A stretch of DNA of 64,000 bases, taken from contig NZ_PYXZ01000001.1 in the NCBI RefSeq assembly GCF_003057875.1, positions 806,001-870,000 on the forward strand, read 5' to 3'. Below, in pieces: positions 1 through 8,907 of the stretch. How positions within the stretch are numbered: position 1 is the stretch's first letter; every line of letters starts with the position of its first letter. The position numbers and the translations under genes are program-made. The notes under the pieces were generated by a model. That model was not told where the DNA came from, did not search any database, and saw only the letters and a list, made by a program, of their open reading frames with translations. This DNA comes from Nocardioides currus (lineage in GTDB: Bacteria > Actinomycetota > Actinomycetes > Propionibacteriales > Nocardioidaceae).

Positions 1-126
1 CACGAGCTCGACGCGGCGGCGTACGCCGATGACGTCGTCGTCATCCACGACGGCGCCATCACCGCCCACCTGAGCGACCCCGGCCAGGACGAGCTCGTGG
101 CCGCACTGCGTGGAGGTCGGGCCTGA
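1..126 (+). CDS. ABC transporter ATP-binding protein, C-terminal end only
   Basis: Only the last 41 residues are in the window; the gene begins upstream. The reading starts HELDAAAYADDVVVIHDG, which fits the stretch after the H-loop histidine of ABC ATPases of the LolD/MacB type, where Ala/Asp-rich residues lead into the D-x-V-x-x-x-x-D-G strand. The stop codon overlaps the start of the next gene by one base (TGATG), so the two are translationally coupled. The ATPase would power the FtsX-type permease that follows. The family call rests on the short tail plus this context. Confidence 0.72.
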   Translation, partial: HELDAAAYADDVVVIHDGAITAHLSDPGQDELVAALRGGRA

Positions 127-2513
127 TGCGCAGCGTGCTGCTCGCCTCGTTGCGCCATCACACGCGCAGGTACGTCGCCTCCGCGATCGCCGTCGTCATC
201 GGGGTCGGGTTCGTGGTGGCCACCGGCATGCTGACCGGCGCCACCCGTGAGGGCCTCACCGCCGACACGGGAGCCCCGACGGCCGGCCTCGAGACGATGG
301 TGTCGATCACCGACTCGAGGCAGGCCGACCGGCTGATGGCGGGCGCGGCCGACCGTGGCGTGCCGGCCGTGACCCTGGGCTACGCGATGGAGCCGGTCAG
401 CAAGGACGGCATCCAGCTCACCCGGTCGGCCGACGTCGCCGAGGTCTCCACCCGCCCCGCGCTCCAGTGGCAGGACCTCGAGTCCGGCCGCTTCCCGACG
501 GCGGACGACGAGGCCCTCGCCGACACCAACGCGGCCAAGAGCACGGGCGTCGCCGTCGGCGACGTGCTGCGGATCGGGCGCGGTGACGACGGTCGGGACG
601 TGACGGTGGTCGGCATGGTCGACAGTCCGGTCGGCCTCGGCAACGACCTCTACGTCCCCTGGTCGACGTTGCGGACCTTCCAGGACTCGCTGTGGGTCGA
701 CGCGGTCGCGTGGGGCGGCTCGCCGTCGCTGGCTGCCGACCTGGTCCCCGACTCGACGACCCGGGCCGCCGACGACTGGGTCGCCGAGCGGCAGGCGGAG
801 ATCTCGCGCGGTGTGGACATCATCGCGGTCATGGCGCTGCTCTTCGTCGCGATCGCCTTCTTCGTCGCCGTGCTGGTCATCGCCAACACCTTCTCCATCC
901 TCTTCGCCCAGCGGCTCCGGGAGTTCGCGCTGCTGCGCTGCGTCGGCGTCACGCGCCGCCAGCTGCGGCGCTCGGTGCGCCTCGAGGCGCTCGCGCTGGG
1001 CGTCGCCGCCTCGGTCGTCGGCGTCGTCGGCGGGGCTCTCGGCGGCGTCGCGCTGGTGGCGGTCGTGCGGCACTGGTTCGACGACATGGGCGCGCCCGCG
1101 CTCGATCCGCGCTGGGTGGGCGGGGCGTTCGCGGTCGGCGTGCTCGTGACGGTGGCGGCGGCCTGGCTGCCCACCCGGTCGGCGACCAAGGTGGCCCCGC
1201 TGGCGGCCCTGCGCCCCGACACCGGTCCCGACGTCCGCTCCACCGCCGGCCGCATCCGCCTCGCGCTGGCCGTCCTCGCCCTCGCTGCTGGTTCGGGTGC
1301 GCTGTTCCTCTCGATCGCCGCCGAGGTCGTCCCGCTGATGCTGGTCGGCGGCATGGTCACCTTCGTCGGTGTCCTGCTCCTCGGCCCGTGGCTGATCCCG
1401 GCCCTGGTCCGCCTCGCCGGCCGGCTGGTGGGCGACGGTCCGGTCCGGCGGCTCGCTGCCGGCAACGCGGTGCGCAACCCTCGGCGTACGGCGACGACGG
1501 CCGCCTCCCTCCTCGTCGGCGTGACCCTCACGACCGCCGTGCTCACCGGCCTCGCCAGCTCGCGCAGCGCCCTCGACGACGAGATGGACGCCGACCACCC
1601 GCTCGACGCGACCCTCAGCGCCACCGAGGGGCCGCTCGACGCCGGGCTGGCGGAGCGGATCGCCGCGGCGGACGGCGTCGCGGACACGCTCGCGCTCGAC
1701 GGGACGATCGCGACCATCGCCGGGGACGCGATCCCGGTCGCCGCGGTCGAGAGGACCCTCGGTGTGGTTCGCGGCACCGACGACCTCTCACCCGCCGACG
1801 GCACCGTGCTGCTGCCCTACGACGAGTCCGAGCACGTCCGGAAGGACGGGACCGTGGTCGTCACCGTGGACGGCACGCGCCACGAGCTGCGCGCCGAGGT
1901 CGGCGGAGGCTTCGGGCAGGCTGCCCTGGTCTCCCCCGCCACCCTGGCCGGCCTCACGAGCGACCCGCGGCCCGTCGCCGTCTGGGCGCGCGCCGTCCCC
2001 GGCACCGACGCCGCCGACCTCGACGGCGACCTCGCCGCGCTGGCCGGAAGCTCGGCCACGCTCGAGGGCGGCTACGCCGACCGGCAGTGGGTCGACCTCC
2101 AGGTCGACGTGATGACGGGCGCCGTGGTCGGGCTGCTCGGCATCTCGGTGGTCATCGCTCTGATCGGCATCGGCAACACCCTCGGGCTCTCGGTGCTCGA
2201 GCGCAGCCGCGAGAACGCGCTGCTCCGCGCCATGGGCCTGACCCGGCAGCAGCTGCGGCGGGCGATGGCGACGGAGGGACTGCTGCTGTCGGTGGTCGCG
2301 ACGGTGGTGGGTACGGCGATCGGGCTGGTGTTCGCCTGGGTCGGGGTGCAGGTGCTGCTCGGCCCGCTGCTGGACGACGCCGCGGTGACCGTCCCCGTCG
2401 CCCAGCTCGCCGGGGTGATCGGGGTGGCCGCCGTGGCCGGACTCGCGGCGTGCGTCCTGCCAGCGCGGCGAGCCGCCCGGATCACGCCCGCGGCGGGGCT
2501 CGCGCTCGACTAG
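126..2513 (+). CDS. ABC transporter permease with two FtsX domains
   Basis: 795-residue membrane protein. An N-terminal membrane segment at about residues 15-40 is followed by a soluble region, then a three-helix FtsX domain at about 233-350. A second set of membrane segments starts near 380, followed by another soluble domain and a second FtsX domain at about 663-785. Both FtsX domains carry the E-(F/N)-A-L-L-R-x-(V/M)-G-x-(T)-R-x-Q-L-R-R cytoplasmic motif typical of MacB/LolC-like permeases. This double form is common in actinobacteria for lipoprotein, peptide or drug export. The substrate cannot be read from sequence. Start ATG overlaps the ATPase stop by one base. Confidence 0.88.
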   Translation: MRSVLLASLRHHTRRYVASAIAVVIGVGFVVATGMLTGATREGLTADTGAPTAGLETMVSITDSRQADRLMAGAADRGVPAVTLGYAMEPVSKDGIQLTRSADVAEVSTRPALQWQDLESGRFPTADDEALADTNAAKSTGVAVGDVLRIGRGDDGRDVTVVGMVDSPVGLGNDLYVPWSTLRTFQDSLWVDAVAWGGSPSLAADLVPDSTTRAADDWVAERQAEISRGVDIIAVMALLFVAIAFFVAVLVIANTFSILFAQRLREFALLRCVGVTRRQLRRSVRLEALALGVAASVVGVVGGALGGVALVAVVRHWFDDMGAPALDPRWVGGAFAVGVLVTVAAAWLPTRSATKVAPLAALRPDTGPDVRSTAGRIRLALAVLALAAGSGALFLSIAAEVVPLMLVGGMVTFVGVLLLGPWLIPALVRLAGRLVGDGPVRRLAAGNAVRNPRRTATTAASLLVGVTLTTAVLTGLASSRSALDDEMDADHPLDATLSATEGPLDAGLAERIAAADGVADTLALDGTIATIAGDAIPVAAVERTLGVVRGTDDLSPADGTVLLPYDESEHVRKDGTVVVTVDGTRHELRAEVGGGFGQAALVSPATLAGLTSDPRPVAVWARAVPGTDAADLDGDLAALAGSSATLEGGYADRQWVDLQVDVMTGAVVGLLGISVVIALIGIGNTLGLSVLERSRENALLRAMGLTRQQLRRAMATEGLLLSVVATVVGTAIGLVFAWVGVQVLLGPLLDDAAVTVPVAQLAGVIGVAAVAGLAACVLPARRAARITPAAGLALD

Positions 2514-2522
2514 CCTCCGGAC

Positions 2523-2921
2523 ATGGAGAGCAACGACGCTGCCGAGGATCGGTCCGGCGGGGACGACGGCAAGAACGGCTTCGAGCGGTTCGTCGACGCC
2601 GTCAACGAGCGGGTCAGCCGCGCCCCGTTCTTCGGGGTGATCCTGGTGGCGCTGGTGCTGTGGGCGGTGAGCTATCCGCTGTGGAAGACCACCACAAAGT
2701 GGGAGCTGGCACTCCACACCGGCTCGTCGATCCTGTCACTGCTGCTCCTCGTCCTCCTCGAGAACGCCGGTCGGCGCAGCGAGGAGACGGCTCAGGAGAA
2801 GCTCAACGTGCTCGCCAACGCCCTCGCCGCGCTGATGGACTCACGCGCGGCCGACGACCCCGACCTCCGGCAGGCGGCGCAGGAGCTCCGCGAGGCGGTC
2901 GGACTCGAGGAGCGGCACTGA
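2523..2921 (+). CDS. Low-affinity iron permease family protein
   Basis: 132 residues. A charged N-terminus leads into FERFVDAVNERVSRAPFFG, then two hydrophobic segments (about 38-54 and 63-80) and a helical cytoplasmic tail with QEKLNVLANALAAL. This is the pattern of the short bacterial members of the low-affinity iron permease family (PF04120). Iron transport itself has been shown for fungal relatives and is not demonstrated for these short bacterial forms. A TAGCCT -10-like box lies six bases before the ATG, and its TAG is the stop codon of the preceding permease gene, so a leaderless transcript is likely. Confidence 0.75.
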   Translation: MESNDAAEDRSGGDDGKNGFERFVDAVNERVSRAPFFGVILVALVLWAVSYPLWKTTTKWELALHTGSSILSLLLLVLLENAGRRSEETAQEKLNVLANALAALMDSRAADDPDLRQAAQELREAVGLEERH

Positions 2922-2928
2922 GCCGTCC

Positions 2929-4353
2929 TCAGACGGTGGCGTCCTCCAGCTCGACCTGCTCGGCGGGGGCGCGCGGGTCGCGGCTGGCCCACACGTAGTA
3001 CATGACCGCCGGCACGACCAGCCCCACGATCCAGGAGATGTCCGAGCCCCCGAGGGCCTCGGTGAACGGTCCGGTGTAGAGCGTCTGGGCGAGGAACGGG
3101 ATCTGAATCAGCACGCCGACGGCGTACGTCGTGAGGGCGACGACGTTCCACGCGCCGTACCTCCCCTGCGGGTCGTAGAGCGCGGGCAGGTCGACCCGCT
3201 CCTTCGACACGAGGTAGTAGTCGGTGAGGTTGATCGCCGACCACGGCGTGAAGACCATCAGCAGCAGGAGCACGAAGTTCTTGAAGTTGTCGAGGAAGTC
3301 GGCGCTCGCCCAGAGCGCGATGCCCATCGACAGGGTCAGCATCACCAGCACGAAGGCGGCGCGGGCGTTGCTGCCCATCGTCCGGCGGCCGGTGATGGCG
3401 GTGGAGATGGTGGCCGCGCACATGAAGCTTCCGTAGGCGTTGAGGCAGGTGACGGTGAGCTTGCCGATGACCAGCAGCAGGTAGATCAGCCCCGCCACCA
3501 CCGCGCCGGAGGCGAGCCCGCCGAGCCAACCGACCTGGTTGCCGAGGAACGCGTCACCGGCCACGGCCGCCACGATCGCGCCGAACGTCATCGAGAGCTG
3601 CGAGCCGAGCACGCTGCCGGCGTAGGTCCACCAGAACACGGAGGTCGGAGGCGTGGTCGCGGGCAGGTAGCGCGAGTAGTCGGCGACGTACGGACCGAAG
3701 GTGAGCTGCCAGCCCGCGGCCAGCGAGACGGCCAGCAGGAAGGTGACGACGTCGAAGCGGTTGTCCACGAAGGCCGCGCTCACGTCGTGCTGCCGCACGA
3801 GCTGGATCGCGAGGTAGCCCAGGCCGAGGATGCCGAGCACGCTGGCGACGCGGCCCACGGCGTGGATCCAGCGGTAGCCGACGATCGCGATCACCGCGAC
3901 GACGGCCACGAAGATCACGATCCCGACGGCCGCGGTGTCGACCTTCAGCAGCTCGTTGATCGCCTGGCCGGCGAGGACGGTGCCCGTCGCGGTGAAGCCG
4001 AGATACATCACGATGACCAGGACCAGCGGCACGATCGCGCCGTACACGCCGAACTGCGCGCGGCTCGAGATCATCTGCGGCAGGCCGAGGCGGGGGCCCT
4101 GCGCGGAGTGCAGCGCCATTACGACGCCGCCGAGCAGGTTGCCGATGAGGAGGCCGACGATGGCCCACAGCGCGTCGGCGCCGAAGACGACCGCGAGGGC
4201 GCCGTCGACGATCGCGGTGATCTGCAGGTTGGCGCCCATCCACAGCGTGAACTGGCTGAACGGGGTGCCGTGCCGTTCGTCCGCGGGGATGACGTCGATC
4301 GTACGGCGCTCGACACCGCGGGAGGCGATGGTGCTGTCGGCCTGGGTCGTCAT
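2929..4353 (-). CDS. NCS1-family purine/cytosine-type permease
   Basis: 474 residues with about 12 membrane segments. The N-terminus (RHGTPFSQFTLWMGANLQIT) and the GLPQMISSRAQFGVYGA stretch fit the NCS1 nucleobase:cation symporters (PF02133), related to CodB and other purine, cytosine, allantoin or thiamine-precursor carriers. The ATG at 4353 is chosen over upstream in-frame codons because AAGGAG lies about eight bases before it; the upstream extension is Arg-rich and out of character. No enzyme gene for nucleobase use lies alongside, so the substrate is open. It ends seven bases from the convergent iron permease gene. Confidence 0.85.
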   Translation of the reverse strand: MTTQADSTIASRGVERRTIDVIPADERHGTPFSQFTLWMGANLQITAIVDGALAVVFGADALWAIVGLLIGNLLGGVVMALHSAQGPRLGLPQMISSRAQFGVYGAIVPLVLVIVMYLGFTATGTVLAGQAINELLKVDTAAVGIVIFVAVVAVIAIVGYRWIHAVGRVASVLGILGLGYLAIQLVRQHDVSAAFVDNRFDVVTFLLAVSLAAGWQLTFGPYVADYSRYLPATTPPTSVFWWTYAGSVLGSQLSMTFGAIVAAVAGDAFLGNQVGWLGGLASGAVVAGLIYLLLVIGKLTVTCLNAYGSFMCAATISTAITGRRTMGSNARAAFVLVMLTLSMGIALWASADFLDNFKNFVLLLLMVFTPWSAINLTDYYLVSKERVDLPALYDPQGRYGAWNVVALTTYAVGVLIQIPFLAQTLYTGPFTEALGGSDISWIVGLVVPAVMYYVWASRDPRAPAEQVELEDATV

Positions 4354-4403
4354 GAGGGGTGCTCCTTCGGTGGATATGTCCCCCATCACACGCCCCGTGC
4401 CGC

Positions 4404-4430
4404 CGCTCGCGACACCCCCGATCGCGAGCG
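4404..4430. terminator. Hairpin after the luciferase-like gene
   Basis: Perfect nine-base inverted repeat CGCTCGCGA / TCGCGAGCG with a nine-base loop, between the end of the LLM oxidoreductase gene and the start of the NCS1 permease gene, both on the minus strand. A T-run is lacking, as is common in high-GC actinobacteria. A second small inverted repeat (GTCTC / GAGAC) sits at 4434-4449. Confidence 0.5.
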
Positions 4431-4453
4431 CCCGTCTCACATCCGAGACAGGA

Positions 4454-5491
4454 TCAGCCGGCAAGCAGCGCCAGCGTCTCCTCACGGGCGGGCGACGACC
4501 CGGCCTTGGTGCCGACGACGGCGCCGGCCACGGGGTGCACCATCACCTCGTCGACGCCGAACTCGCGGGCGAGCGACTCCACCCGCTCACGCGCGGCGGT
4601 GGGCTCGTCGACGACCCACTTCGCCAGCATCGACTCGGCGAGGGCCTGGTGCTGGGGCGGGAGGTCCTGCGCCTCGGCGTCCTCGACCAGCCGCTGGGGC
4701 GCCAGCCGGGCGCCGGTCCGCAGCGCGACCATCGCCTGCGCCTGCGGCAGGGCCAGCCGCCGCGCCTCCTCGCGCGTCTCGGCGACGGCAGCATTGACCG
4801 TGAGGAAGGTCCGCGGCTCGGGGTGCTCCTCGGAGGGCTGGTAGCTCGAGCGGTAGAGCTCGAGGGCCTCGGCCGTGCCCTGGCCGGCGAAGTGGTGGGC
4901 GAAGACGTAGGGCAGGCCGCGTGCGGCAGCCAGCCGGGCGGAGTAGTCGGAGGAGCCGAGCAGCCAGATCGTCGGGACGCTGGCGGCCTGCGGCGTCGCG
5001 CGCAGCGGCTCGCGGCGACCCGCGACGGTCATCTCGACGCCGTCCGGGTGCATGAGGGTGGCCACGTCCTCGACGTACTGCGGGAACTTCGCGACCGCGT
5101 CGTCGGCCGCGGCCGTCGCGCCGCCGCGCAGGACGTAGCGGGTGAGCATGTCGGTGCCGGGTGCGCGACCGATGCCGAGGTCGATCCGGCCGGGGAAGGC
5201 GGCCTCGAGCAGCGCGAACTGCTCGGCGACGACCAGCGGCTCGTGGTTGGGCAGCATCACCCCGCCGCTGCCGACCCGGATGCGCTGCGTGGCCGCGGCC
5301 AGGGTCGCGATCAGCACGGGCGGGTTGGTGGCCGCGACCGCGGGCATGTTGTGGTGCTCGGCGACCCAGTAGCGGGTGTAGCCGAGCTCGTCGGCGACCT
5401 GCGCGAGGCCTCTCGAGGCCTGGACGGCATCGGCCGTCGTCTGGTCGGAGCGGACGGGCACGAGGTCGAGCACGGAGAGAGCTGGAGTCAC
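4454..5491 (-). CDS. LLM-class flavin-dependent oxidoreductase (bacterial luciferase-like)
   Basis: 345 residues. The N-terminal strand LSVLDLVPVRS, the segment YTRYWVAEHHNMP, and RIRVGSGGVMLPNHEPLVVAEQFALLE followed by G-R-I-D-L-G-I-G-R-A-P-G match the luciferase-like monooxygenase family (PF00296), close to the YhbW/MsnO8 group. Such proteins use FMNH2 (or F420 in some groups) on diverse substrates. It stands alone between a permease gene and a divergent MFS gene, so the substrate cannot be inferred. Confidence 0.85.
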   Translation of the reverse strand: MTPALSVLDLVPVRSDQTTADAVQASRGLAQVADELGYTRYWVAEHHNMPAVAATNPPVLIATLAAATQRIRVGSGGVMLPNHEPLVVAEQFALLEAAFPGRIDLGIGRAPGTDMLTRYVLRGGATAAADDAVAKFPQYVEDVATLMHPDGVEMTVAGRREPLRATPQAASVPTIWLLGSSDYSARLAAARGLPYVFAHHFAGQGTAEALELYRSSYQPSEEHPEPRTFLTVNAAVAETREEARRLALPQAQAMVALRTGARLAPQRLVEDAEAQDLPPQHQALAESMLAKWVVDEPTAARERVESLAREFGVDEVMVHPVAGAVVGTKAGSSPAREETLALLAG

Positions 5492-5567
5492 ACCTGACCC
5501 AACGACGGAGCGGCCCCACTATTCCTGGTTGACCTCGAGTCCACGTCACCTCCTACGTTCTGCGATC

Positions 5568-6920
5568 GTGACCCTGATGTCCGAAACCGCCCCCGCACCG
5601 CGCCTGCTGAGCCAGGCGTACGCCGCCATCACGATCGGCATGTGCTCGCTGATCGGCTTCGTGGCGTTCGAGGCGATGGCGGTCACCACCGTGATGCCGA
5701 CCGTGGCGCGCGACCTCGACGGCGCGGACCTCTACGCGCTGAGCTTCGCGGCGCCCTTGGCGAGCGGCGTGATCGGCATGGTCGCGGCCGGCCTGTGGAG
5801 CGACCGGCGCGGACCCGTGGCGCCGCTGGTCTGGTCGATGGTGCTGTTCTCGCTCGGTCTGCTGATCTGCGGCACGGCGCCGACGATGGAGGTGCTCGTC
5901 GGCGGACGGCTGGTGCAGGGACTCGGCGGCGGTGCCCTGACCGTCGGTCTCTACGTCCTCGTCGGGCTGGTGTTCCCGGCCCGGTTGCAGCCGGCGATCT
6001 TCGCCAGCTTCGCCGCGGCCTGGGTGCTGCCTGCGCTCTTCGGCCCGGCGCTCGCGGCCTTCGTCGCCGACGCCGTGGGCTGGCGCTGGGTGTTCCTCGG
6101 CGCGGTCGCCTTCGTCGCCGCCGCGGCCCTGCTGGTCGCCCCCTCGTTGCGGGGACGACGCACCGACACCGGCGGCTCCCAGTCGGGCTTCGCCCCGCTG
6201 GCGTGGGCGACGGTCGGGGCGGGCGCCGCGATGGCGCTCGAGCTCCTCGGCTCGGCCCGCGGCGTGACCGGGCTCGGCGCCCTCGTCGCCCTCGTGCTCG
6301 TCGTGCTGGCCCTGCGCAAGCTGCTCCCGGTCGGCTCGCTCGTCGGCCGTGCCGGCCTGCCCGCCGTGATCGCGACCCGCGGCCTGATGAGCGCCGGTTT
6401 CTTCTGCGTCGAGGCCTACATCGTCTACGTCCTCCAGGAGCAGTGGGGCCTGTCGCCGGCCCGGGCCGGCATCGCGCTGAGCGTGGTCGGCGTCGTCTGG
6501 GCCGCCGCCAGCCAGGCGCAGGCACGCCTCGGCGAGCGGGTCTCGCACGTCCGCGCGATGGAGATCGGCTCGGCCCTCGTGCTGGCCGGCGTGCTGTCGC
6601 TCGCGCTGACGGTGTGGCTCGACGGTCCGGCCCTGCTCGCCGGCACCACCTACGTGCTGGCCGGCGCCGGAATGGGCTTCGGCTACCCCCGCACCAGCGT
6701 GGCGATGCTCGACGCGTCGACCGACGCGGACCGCGGGTTCAACTCCGCCGCGCTCTCGATCGCCGACTCGCTCGGTGCCGCCCTCGCCCTGTCGATCTCC
6801 GGCGTGGTCTTCGCCGTCGCCGAGCGGCAGGACGCCAACCCGTTCCTCGCGGTCTTCGTCTTCGCCATCACGCTCGGCCTCGTCGGGGTCGTCACGTCAC
6901 GGCGTACGGCGCCCGCCTGA
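5568..6920 (+). CDS. MFS transporter, drug-export type
   Basis: 450 residues, about 12-14 membrane segments. The first helix holds the D/E-x-x-x-x-x-T-V-x-P pattern (EAMAVTTVMPTVARDL) of drug:H+ antiporters, and the loop after helix 2 has GLWSDRRGP, a motif A relative. The GTG at 5568 is preferred because a TACGTT -10-like box ends eight bases before it, pointing to a leaderless start; ATG at 5577 and ATG at 5529 are alternatives and none has a good ribosome site. Substrate unknown. Confidence 0.82.
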   Translation: MTLMSETAPAPRLLSQAYAAITIGMCSLIGFVAFEAMAVTTVMPTVARDLDGADLYALSFAAPLASGVIGMVAAGLWSDRRGPVAPLVWSMVLFSLGLLICGTAPTMEVLVGGRLVQGLGGGALTVGLYVLVGLVFPARLQPAIFASFAAAWVLPALFGPALAAFVADAVGWRWVFLGAVAFVAAAALLVAPSLRGRRTDTGGSQSGFAPLAWATVGAGAAMALELLGSARGVTGLGALVALVLVVLALRKLLPVGSLVGRAGLPAVIATRGLMSAGFFCVEAYIVYVLQEQWGLSPARAGIALSVVGVVWAAASQAQARLGERVSHVRAMEIGSALVLAGVLSLALTVWLDGPALLAGTTYVLAGAGMGFGYPRTSVAMLDASTDADRGFNSAALSIADSLGAALALSISGVVFAVAERQDANPFLAVFVFAITLGLVGVVTSRRTAPA

Positions 6921-6946
6921 CCGCCGCAGCGGCTGAGGCATTCGCG

Positions 6947-6967
6947 GCGCAAGGACCGTGCTTGCGC
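6947..6967. terminator. Convergent hairpin between MFS and DUF418 genes
   Basis: Inverted repeat GCGCAAG / CTTGCGC with a seven-base loop, in the 87-base gap between two converging genes. It could end transcription from both sides. Confidence 0.4.
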
Positions 6968-7007
6968 GGGAAAGGGGATCACGCCTCACCCGGAGTTCGA
7001 TGCCACC

Positions 7008-8162
7008 TCACGCAGCCAGCGGCCGCCCGTACGTCACCCGCCGGACCAGCACCTCGAACGGCCCGCGGCGCCCAGTACGCCGCATCCAGTCCGCGAGGAG
7101 CACGGTCCCCAGCCACGTCGCGACCGCGAGCAAAGCCGTCGTCGCGACGGTCAGCTCGGACGACAGCCCCAGGAAGAACGGCGTGAAGACGATCGTCCAC
7201 ACCACCGACTGGCAGAGATAGCACGTCATCGACCGCTGGCCGACGGCGGAGAGCGCGGTCACCACCCGACCGCGCCGAGGACCGAGACGCAGTGCGACGA
7301 GTGCGATCAGGGCGGCGTACCCGAAGCCGCCGAACACCCCGAAGGCGTCGTGCAGCGGTCCGACCACCGAGAGTGACGACGCGTCAGGCACGTCGATCAC
7401 GCCGAGGTGCACCAGCGCGACGGGTTGGGCGCCGAGCACGGCAACCGTGATGCCACCCACCGCGACGAAGCGCAGGAACGTGCGGTGGCGGGAAGGCTCC
7501 TCGAGCAGGCGCCGCCGGCCGGCCCACAGCCCGAGGAGGAACGGGCAGACGAAGCCGATCGGGCCGAGCAGCGAGATGAAGCCGGAGGCGAAGGCCCGGT
7601 CGATGACCATCACTCCGAGGTCGGTCGGCAGCATCGTCGGGTCGGGACCCTCGGTGCCGATCGAGAAGGAGTCCTCGCTCGGCAGAGCGGTGAGGACCCA
7701 GAAGAGGGCCGCGACGAAGAGCAGCCAGCCGTCGCGCCAGCGCACGGTCCACGCGCCGACGAGGAGCAGCACGCCGTAGGCGCCGAGGATGTCGCCGACG
7801 TAGAGCAGGGTCGCGTGCAGGAAGCCGACCAGGACGAGGAACAGCGCGCGGCGCCAGAGCAGACGCCTCACGGTCCGAGGCGACGCGTCCCCCTGCCGGC
7901 GGACGATGTGCGCGACGCCGTACCCGAAGAGCAGGCCGAACATCGGGAACGCGCGGCCGTCGACGAAGGTGGCGATCGCCCAGGCCACGGCCGCGTCGAG
8001 CGGTCCGAGGTCGGCGGGGAAGCCGCCGAAGTAGGCGCTCGAGGAGAGGAAGTAGTGCGAGTTGGCCAGCGCGATGAAGAGCAGCATGAACCCGCGCGCC
8101 AGGTCAGGTCCCAGCGCGCGACCGCTGAGCTCGGTGGGACCGTGACCGGCCGTGACGGTCAC
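7008..8162 (-). CDS. DUF418-family membrane protein
   Basis: 384 residues, roughly ten membrane segments. Early motifs [22 protein letters not shown] and [19 protein letters not shown], and a late [15 protein letters not shown] segment, are hallmarks of the DUF418/YeiB family of uncharacterised membrane proteins, some of which are suspected acyltransferase relatives. The GTG at 8162 is chosen because it overlaps the scoB stop by four bases (GTGA) and removes a long Arg/Ala-rich extension. The function and any link to CoA-transferase metabolism are unknown. Confidence 0.82.
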   Translation of the reverse strand: MTVTAGHGPTELSGRALGPDLARGFMLLFIALANSHYFLSSSAYFGGFPADLGPLDAAVAWAIATFVDGRAFPMFGLLFGYGVAHIVRRQGDASPRTVRRLLWRRALFLVLVGFLHATLLYVGDILGAYGVLLLVGAWTVRWRDGWLLFVAALFWVLTALPSEDSFSIGTEGPDPTMLPTDLGVMVIDRAFASGFISLLGPIGFVCPFLLGLWAGRRRLLEEPSRHRTFLRFVAVGGITVAVLGAQPVALVHLGVIDVPDASSLSVVGPLHDAFGVFGGFGYAALIALVALRLGPRRGRVVTALSAVGQRSMTCYLCQSVVWTIVFTPFFLGLSSELTVATTALLAVATWLGTVLLADWMRRTGRRGPFEVLVRRVTYGRPLAA

Positions 8163-8827
8163 ACCAGCGTCGGCCCCGTCTTCGACCGCACCTCGTCCTC
8201 GGTGACGCCCGGTGCCAGCTCCACGAGCTTGAGCTGACGCTCGCCGAGCGTGCCCGACGGCGCGACCTCGCCGGTGGTCGGGTCGATCACGTCGATGACG
8301 CACAGGTCGGTGATGATCCGCTGCACGACGCGCTTGCCGGTGTAGGGCAGGTCGCACTCCTCGACGATCTTCAGCGACCCGTCCTTGGCGGTGTGCTCCA
8401 TCAGCACGATCACGCGCTTGGCTCCGTGGACCAGGTCCATCGCGCCGCCCATGCCCTTGACCATCTTGCCGGGGATCATCCAGTTGGCGATGTCGCCGAC
8501 CGCGGAGACCTGCATGGCCCCGAGGATGGCGGCGTCGATCTTGCCGCCGCGGATCATCCCGAACGAGGTCGCGGAGTCGAAGAACGACGCGCCACGGCGC
8601 ACGGTGACCGTCTCCTTGCCGGCGTTGATCAGATCGGGGTCCTCCTCGCCGGCCACCGGGTAGGCGCCGACACCGAGGATGCCGTTCTCCGACTGGAGGA
8701 CGAGCTCGACGTCGTCGTCGACGTAGTTGGGCACCAGCGTCGGCAGCCCGATCCCGAGGTTGACGTAGGAGCCGTCGACCAGCTCCGAGGCCGCCCGGGC
8801 GGCCATCTCCTCACGCGTCCAACTCAT
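8159..8827 (-). CDS. scoB: 3-oxoacid (succinyl-CoA:acetoacetate type) CoA-transferase, subunit B
   Basis: 222 residues. The class I CoA-transferase B-subunit signature is clear: [18 protein letters not shown] near the start, and [11 protein letters not shown] with the catalytic glutamate of the SENG motif. Later [15 protein letters not shown] and [18 protein letters not shown] are also typical. With subunit A it moves CoA between succinyl-CoA and acetoacetate or a related 3-oxoacid. ATG at 8827 is set by family alignment; the gene is coupled to scoA through a 27-codon open frame that overlaps both. A 3-oxoadipate CoA-transferase role (PcaJ) is an alternative given the IclR neighbour. Confidence 0.9.
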   Translation of the reverse strand: MSWTREEMAARAASELVDGSYVNLGIGLPTLVPNYVDDDVELVLQSENGILGVGAYPVAGEEDPDLINAGKETVTVRRGASFFDSATSFGMIRGGKIDAAILGAMQVSAVGDIANWMIPGKMVKGMGGAMDLVHGAKRVIVLMEHTAKDGSLKIVEECDLPYTGKRVVQRIITDLCVIDVIDPTTGEVAPSGTLGERQLKLVELAPGVTEDEVRSKTGPTLV

Positions 8828-8907
8828 CGACGTACTCGCTTCGCTCCGTGCGCCGATGAGGCACATTTCGCACGGCGTTGAATTGTTCGCTCGCTTCGCT
8901 CGCTCAT
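8824..8907 (-). CDS. 27-codon coupling open frame between scoA and scoB
   Basis: A tiny frame beginning [10 protein letters not shown] and ending KRVRR. Its ATG overlaps the scoA stop (TGATG) and its TGA overlaps the scoB ATG (ATGA), so ribosomes could pass from scoA through it to scoB. The DNA carries GAGCGAAGCGAG twice (near each end), which looks like a repeat element rather than evolved coding sequence. No function for the peptide is proposed; its value may be only to keep scoB translation linked to scoA. Confidence 0.35.
   Translation of the reverse strand: MSERSERTIQRRAKCASSAHGAKRVRR

Noticed and set aside
692-2998. Arg/Ala/Pro-rich open frame overlapping the FtsX permease
   Set aside because: Composition is that of a shifted frame in GC-rich DNA; the permease frame has clear membrane segments and FtsX motifs.
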